Source: Cylindrotheca closterium (lineage: Eukaryota > Bacillariophyta > Bacillariophyceae > Bacillariales > Bacillariaceae). Taken from it: a stretch of DNA of 21,654 bases. Below are positions 16,859-21,654 of this stretch, piece by piece (the first letter of the stretch is position 1; each line of letters opens with the position of its first letter). The stretch covers positions 1-21,654 of the forward strand of contig CAKOGP040001740.1 of NCBI GenBank assembly GCA_933822405.4, written 5' to 3'. Both the position numbers and the translations under genes were made by a program. Below the pieces are notes generated by a model, which saw nothing but the letters and a program-made list of their open reading frames with translations, searched no databases and was not told the DNA's origin.

Positions 16859-18865
16859 GATTCTCCTTGGGTTAGATGCAAACGAAGATGTCTCCTACAA
16901 CTCTCCCTCTTCCTTCCGCCAAGAGATGCGGTCTGCAGGCCTGACCGTGTTAGAACAAAGCAAAATGTGCTCTATCGTGAGTGCTTTTAGCGCTCAGAAC
17001 AAACTCTCTGCAATCTAAATTCGTAATCGACTGTACAACACTTTCACGACAATAGTTCTCCTGTGTCTAGGTATACTTTGAGTGAAATTGTTCCTATTTG
17101 ATTAATGTTTGGCTTGAATTGATGATTCAATCACAAAAGTGAGTTCAACAATTTTCCCTTGGAAAATCTCTTGTTTACAGAACTCAATTCGACTTCTACG
17201 ACAATTCTGTGTTGAATGCAGTACTTTGGGATATCTTGCATTATTCCCTACTGCATCGTACACAACATCAATATTCCACTTGTACAGGATCTTTTCCTGT
17301 TTGTGTGGATACAGGTTGTCCGACAGACTTGCGCCCGGCATACTTGCGTCGAATCCCGACATCTTGCACGATCAAAGTCCGATCGCACGTGTCGAAAACC
17401 TCGTACTTGAATAGTTTCTTTTGGAACGTAAAAACTCATATTTCGTCATATCCCAACAATGAGAAACAGAAAGGGCTCTTTAAGTGTTGGACGGATGAGA
17501 GAGTGGGTATTGCACTGCTGGCTGAAGTTAACCTTCAATGGTCAGCAGTGCCCAGAGGACACAAGTGGTTTGATCGGGTCAAGTCCTTCACTAACCAGGG
17601 ACATTTCTCTTCAGTATCTTACTACGAACACCAGGAGTTTCCAACTCCCTCGGCGCATCAATGGGGCGGATGTTCTGCTACATTACTCCACAAGGTCGCG
17701 CGCCGTGCAAAGTCAGGCGGCAAAGATGAGTCAGGGCTAGGCAGGTTCTCATGGATCAAGATCCGGGGCAGGGACATCCGACAGCAGGAGTCTCAGACTG
17801 ATGGGCCCCCGGCTGGTCCTTTAGATCTTGTGGTGGTCTCTGCATATCAAACAATGGAAAGCGGAAGGGTGTGAGATTCTCCTTGGGTTAGATGCAAACG
17901 AAGATGTCTCCTACAACTCTCCCTCTTCCTTCCGCCAAGAGATGCGGTCTGCAGGCCTGACCGTGTTAGAACAAAGCAAAATGTGCTCTATCGTGAGTGC
18001 TTTTAGCGCTCAGAACAAACTCTCTGCAATCTAAATTCGTAATCGACTGTACAACACTTTCACGACAATAGTTCTCCTGTGTCTAGGTATACTTTGAGTG
18101 AAATTGTTCCTATTTGATTAATGTTTGGCTTGAATTGATGATTCAATCACAAAAGTGAGTTCAACAATTTTCCCTTGGAAAATCTCTTGTTTACAGAACT
18201 CAATTCGACTTCTACGACAATTCTGTGTTGAATGCAGTACTTTGGGATATCTTGCATTATTCCCTACTGCATCGTACACAACATCAATATTCCACTTGTA
18301 CAGGATCTTTTCCTGTTTGTGTGGATACAGGTTGTCCGACAGACTTGCGCCCGGCATACTTGCGTCGAATCCCGACATCTTGCACGATCAAAGTCCGATC
18401 GCACGTGTCGAAAACCTCGTACTTGAATAGTTTCTTTTGGAACGTAAAAACTCATATTTCGTCATATCCCAACAATGAGAAACAGAAAGGGCTCTTTAAG
18501 TGTTGGACGGATGAGAGAGTGGGTATTGCACTGCTGGCTGAAGTTAACCTTCAATGGTCAGCAGTGCCCAGAGGACACAAGTGGTTTGATCGGGTCAAGT
18601 CCTTCACTAACCAGGGACATTTCTCTTCAGTATCTTACTACGAACACCAGGAGTTTCCAACTCCCTCGGCGCATCAATGGGGCGGATGTTCTGCTACATT
18701 ACTCCACAAGGTCGCGCGCCGTGCAAAGTCAGGCGGCAAAGATGAGTCAGGGCTAGGCAGGTTCTCATGGATAAAGATCCGGGGCAGGGACATCCGACAG
18801 CAGGAGTCTCAGACTGATGGGCCCCCGGCTGGTCCTTTAGATCTTGTGGTGGTCTCTGCATATCA
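16443..18865 (+). repeat. Tandem array of a 1016-bp unit, 2.4 copies
   Basis: Units are 16443-17458, 17459-18474 and a partial third 18475-18865 (391 bp). Each full unit has about 391 bp of endonuclease N-terminal half, about 120 bp of the DAN-motif part, and about 500 bp of sequence not recognisable as LINE. Copies are almost identical: I noticed C at 16465 against T at 17481 and 18497, and C at 16741 and 17757 against A at 18773. The third copy leaves the unit after GCATATCA and enters post-RT sequence. A shared ATGAGAAACAG marks the upstream boundary, and CATATCNAACAATG occurs at both internal junctions. The unit length is not a multiple of 3, so each copy uses a different frame. Confidence 0.95.
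16955..17458 (+). other. Non-LINE segment inside tandem unit 1 (repeated at 17971-18474)
   Basis: After LTVLEQ of the endonuclease the sequence changes character: it is AT-richer, with stops in all frames up to about 17200. From 17209 a plus frame is open through FPVCVDTGCPTDLRP and runs straight into the next endonuclease copy. The DTG could be a relic of a retroviral-type protease from an LTR element, but the context is thin. CTTGTTTACAG near 17170 resembles a 3' splice site. Its origin is unclear. Confidence 0.45.
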
Positions 18866-19319
18866 TCCGAACAAGGTGGCCAAAGCACTGAAATGGTGGT
18901 CCAACGGCGTCCGCCTTACTGGTGGCGCCATCCGACCAGATAAATCCTTTTGGTATCTGATTGACTTCAAGTGGAATGCCCAACAAGGTGTATGGAAATT
19001 CCGGCGGAAGGGGGATTTCAAACCATCTCTTCTTCCCACAGGAATGTCGGAAATTGCGGTTGAACTGGATGATCTGGATGGCACTCCAGTGCATCTACAG
19101 TGGTTGGAACCGGACAAATCGGCGAAGACTTTGGGTATCCTGATGTCCCCCTGCTCAAACAGGAAAGCACAACTTGTGGTGATGCAGGGAAAAGCAAAAG
19201 CATGGGCGGATCAGATCCAACCTAGCTTCCTCCACCGATATGATGTCCTCCCTCTCCTTTGCACCACAATCCAGAAGACTTTGGAGTACCCCATGGCGCT
19301 CACCTTCTTCTCCCAATAG
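18225..19319 (+). pseudogene. Chimeric frame: unknown segment + endonuclease half + LINE post-RT region
   Basis: A 364-codon frame begins inside the non-LINE part of unit 2 (MLNAVLWDILH), reads the third endonuclease copy (KQKGLFKCWTDERVG to VVVSAY), and crosses directly into HPNKVAKALKWWSNGVRL and SFWYLIDFKWN. The last part is the conserved region after the RT catalytic core in this LINE group (ALKWWSNG, KSFWYLIDFKW, LEPDKSAKTLGI). The join keeps frame. It stops at TAG 19317-19319 (FFSQ*EWDQ), most simply CAG changed to TAG, and the same frame then continues to the window end. Whether this fusion is ever made is unknown; it lacks both the EN second half and RT. Confidence 0.7.
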
Positions 19320-21654
19320 GAGTGGGATCAGCTCCTCTCCCCAGTGCTCAGGGCGGCACTTCCAAAGGCTGGTATCTGCCGCAACTTTCCTCGTGCTATG
19401 GTCTATGCCCCTATTGCACCTCAAGGAGTGGGTGTCCCTCATCCGTACGGTCTCCAAGTCATCAAGCACTTGGATATGCTACTTCGCCATCCTGCCAATA
19501 AGACCAAGACGGGCGCCTTCTTGGAGGCAGTCCTTCAGGCACACCAGCTTGAAACCGGTACCTCATACGGCCTCTTCCAACAAGTCTATGCCAACACCTC
19601 CATCCTGGCGTCTGACACGTGGGCAAAGCGGACCTGGGGTGAACTCGACTCTCTCTCCATCCACCTGGAGTTTGATTCCCCTTCTCTTCAGCCTCTACGC
19701 CAAGGAGACCAACTGTTAGTCGACCTGTTCATCGACTCTTTGGTGGACCAACTTACTTTGAAATGGCTCAACTGGTGTCGGATCTTCCTGCACGCAGTCA
19801 CTCTTTCTGATATTGTGAATGCTGAAGGGACGGCGATTACTCTGAAAGCATGGAAAGGGCTAAGAGCGGACAGCTGTTCTGATTGGTACCAATGGCCCCG
19901 TACTGCTCGTCCGTCTAACCAATGGTGGACTGCTTGGCAGCAATGGATTTCTACTCACCTGACCGGCCACTCCAACCGACGCCGTCTCAGTTCTCCGTTA
20001 GGCCCATGGCATTCTGTTGACTTATCCTGGAAGTGGCAATACTCCCCCTCTACCAATACCCTGTCTTCCCTAGCCGTTCTCCAATCCACAAGAGCCGGGT
20101 CCTCCTCCACTCTACGGGCCCTAACCAACCAGCCGAACCACCTGCCCCCCCATCCTCCATCCTTGACCTCTTACAAAGCTAAAGTGGGCACAGCATGCGC
20201 TCAAATTCTCACTGAGGACCGCAGGGATATCATCTGGATCACCTGCCAAACCCCTGGGAAATTTGACGACCAGAGTTCCACGCGCAGCGAATTGATTGGC
20301 CTTATGGCCTCTCTCCTGGTGTTGGACTGGATGTCTCAGGTCGCCCACCTGAAACTCTTTGCCAGCCAACCATCGGTTGAGATGGCCTGCGACGGGCTCA
20401 TAGCTCTTGATAAGTCCTTCTCCGAATTCCACCTGTCATCGTCTGGTGCCCAATTTGATCTGGCCTCAACCATCCGGGCCTTGCTTCGCCACCTTCCCCT
20501 CCAAGTTCATCGGCGCCATGTTAAAGGCCACCTGGACAAGCACCGGCCTTTCTCCCAACTGGACTGGTGGGAGCAGCGCAATGTGGAAGTGGACTCCAAA
20601 GCACAATCCTACCGCCGCCTGCTGGAGTCTACAGGCCGATCTGCCGCCTCCAACCCCCGCTTCTTCCATGAACCTGTGTCCTTGTTCATTGATGGCGTTA
20701 AGTCGTCCCGACTGGATCAGGCTCACATCATGGAGCTGGTCTCTCTTCCTGCCCTTCGTACGTATTGGCCCTCCAAGGACCGCCTCTCCAAGCAGTCCAT
20801 CCGGGAGGTCAATTGGTTGTCTCTTGCACGCGCCATGAAGGCCCTCCCAGCAAATCTACAACGCTGGACACCCATGCATATCTCCGGTATGACAGGTGTG
20901 GGAAAATTCTTGGCCATTTGGAACCGTTCGACGAAGAGCTCCCGCCCCAGATGCTCCTCCTGCCCCGTGGAAGATCACCTCCGTGTCCCCTGCTGTTCTG
21001 CTCCTACTGCAGCTGCAGAATGGTCAAAACGCCATCTGGCCTTCCGGACCTGGATGCAGACTCAGCATACTGCCCCAGAGATTGAAGCCTTCCTCTTCGA
21101 ATACCTGAAGACAGTCTGTCAGACTTCCTTGGGCGTCCCCACCGTCCGAGCCTGGTCCCGCCATCCCCACCTCTTCCGAAGTGCCATCTCTTCCCAAGCC
21201 ACGTTTGGGGCCCAGGGTCTCCTTGAAGGCCTAGTGTCCCCCAACTGGAGACACCTGCAGGCCCTTCACTTCTCCTACATTGGCTCCAAGAAGTCTGCCA
21301 ACCTTTGGGCCTCCCGCCTGATCCAACAACTGATCAGGATCGGGCACTACATGTGGAAAGACCGCAACCGGCTTGCCCACTCTGAAGACAGCTCCTGGTA
21401 CACGGCTCGCAAGCGGGAGATTGACATCGGCATCCGCGAACAGTTCGCCATGGGCCTGATGGATATCCCCCCACGCTCGCAGTACCTCTTTCGGGACTCC
21501 CGCGAAACTGTCCTCAACAAATCACTCGAAGATCGTCAACATTGGCTGCGCCTTGTCTCCCATGAGAGAGCGATCAACCGTCGCTCTCTAGCCAGGCAAC
21601 GCCAGATGATCTTTGACCTGGCGCGACCCGCCAACCCAACATCGACTCGGCCAA
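19320..21654 (+). pseudogene. LINE ORF2 C-terminal region: post-RT, RNase H and CCHC knuckle (partial)
   Basis: The frame is uninterrupted from 19320 to the edge (778 codons). It opens with LLSPVLRAALPKAGICRNFP and APIAPQGVGVPHPYG, typical of the post-RT segment. An RNase H-like domain follows at about 20165-20600. Its catalytic Glu is in STRSELIGL (20289), Asp in ACDGLIAL (20391), His in RRHVKGHLDK (20517) and Asp in NVEVDSKA (20592). The first catalytic Asp, expected just before SYKAKVGTAC, appears replaced (LTSYK). A retroviral-type knuckle C-x2-C-x4-H-x4-C is encoded at 20952-20993. A basic C-terminus ends in SLARQRQMIFDLARP, shared with the minus-strand fragment at 11026-11186. It is upstream-linked in frame to the chimeric endonuclease, separated by one TAG. 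Confidence 0.8.

Larger units (their letters stand above)
12762..21654 (+). mobile_element. Non-LTR (LINE) retroelement, internally rearranged, RT core deleted, 3' end beyond window
   Basis: Order: ORF1 (12762-16256, three stops); APE-type endonuclease N-terminal half (16208-16833); a 1016-bp tandem array (16443-18865); then post-RT region, RNase H and CCHC knuckle (18866-21654, open to the edge). The reverse transcriptase palm, fingers and YADD motif that should sit between endonuclease and post-RT are absent. Junctions show short microhomology. With stops in ORF1, one stop in the post-RT part and no RT, this copy cannot move on its own. Similar ORF1-EN-RT-RNase H elements are common in stramenopile genomes; the clade name is not assigned. 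Confidence 0.85.

Overview
The window looks like nuclear DNA of a stramenopile alga, most likely a pennate diatom. The reasons are short GT-AG introns (59-79 nt), compact eukaryotic genes (LSM7, LSM12 and a probable organelle-targeted membrane protein), and three kinds of decayed retroelement whose protein signatures resemble those common in diatom genomes. The organism call comes from family resemblance, not from a search.

Layout. 1-156: a SINE-like repeat running off the left edge, ending in an AT microsatellite. 157-1334: no supportable gene. 1335-1970: a GC-rich minisatellite of roughly 30 short CCTCCGTCGAGG-type units. 1971-6622 (+): a decayed retroelement with a Gag-like ORF (zinc-finger-like C-terminus) followed by a reverse transcriptase with a VDD catalytic motif and a DIRS-like connection region; the rest of RNase H and any tyrosine recombinase are missing. 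7043-9174: the island of ordinary genes. LSM7 (+, two exons) and LSM12 (-, three exons including a 22-nt microexon) converge, and LSM12 diverges from a four-helix membrane protein gene (+). 9361-9634: an inverted second copy of the left-edge repeat, split by a 159-bp TG...CA insertion that looks like a solo LTR. 9673-10617 (-): an unrecognised, internally duplicated ORF. 11000-12091 (-): a Ty1/copia protease-region remnant broken by a 3'-terminal fragment of a non-LTR (LINE) element. 12762-21654 (+): a large non-LTR retroelement running off the right edge. It carries ORF1 (three in-frame stops), an APE-type endonuclease region amplified as a 1016-bp tandem array (two full units plus 391 bp), no reverse-transcriptase core, and then the post-RT, RNase H and CCHC C-terminal region, joined in frame to the third endonuclease copy.

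How the parts relate. The host genes do not form an obvious pathway beyond two Lsm-fold proteins lying side by side. The mobile parts are connected. The LINE C-terminus at 21500-21650 recurs on the opposite strand at 11026-11186. That fragment ends in a 27-bp tail also found at the ends of the repeats at 79-105 and 9368-9394, which suggests a SINE/LINE partnership. Nine of the 12 differences between the two LINE fragments are transitions at CpG sites, and the minisatellite variants show the same pattern, which suggests methylation-driven decay. I see no intact autonomous mobile element here. The most unusual structure is the near-identical tandem array inside an RT-less LINE.
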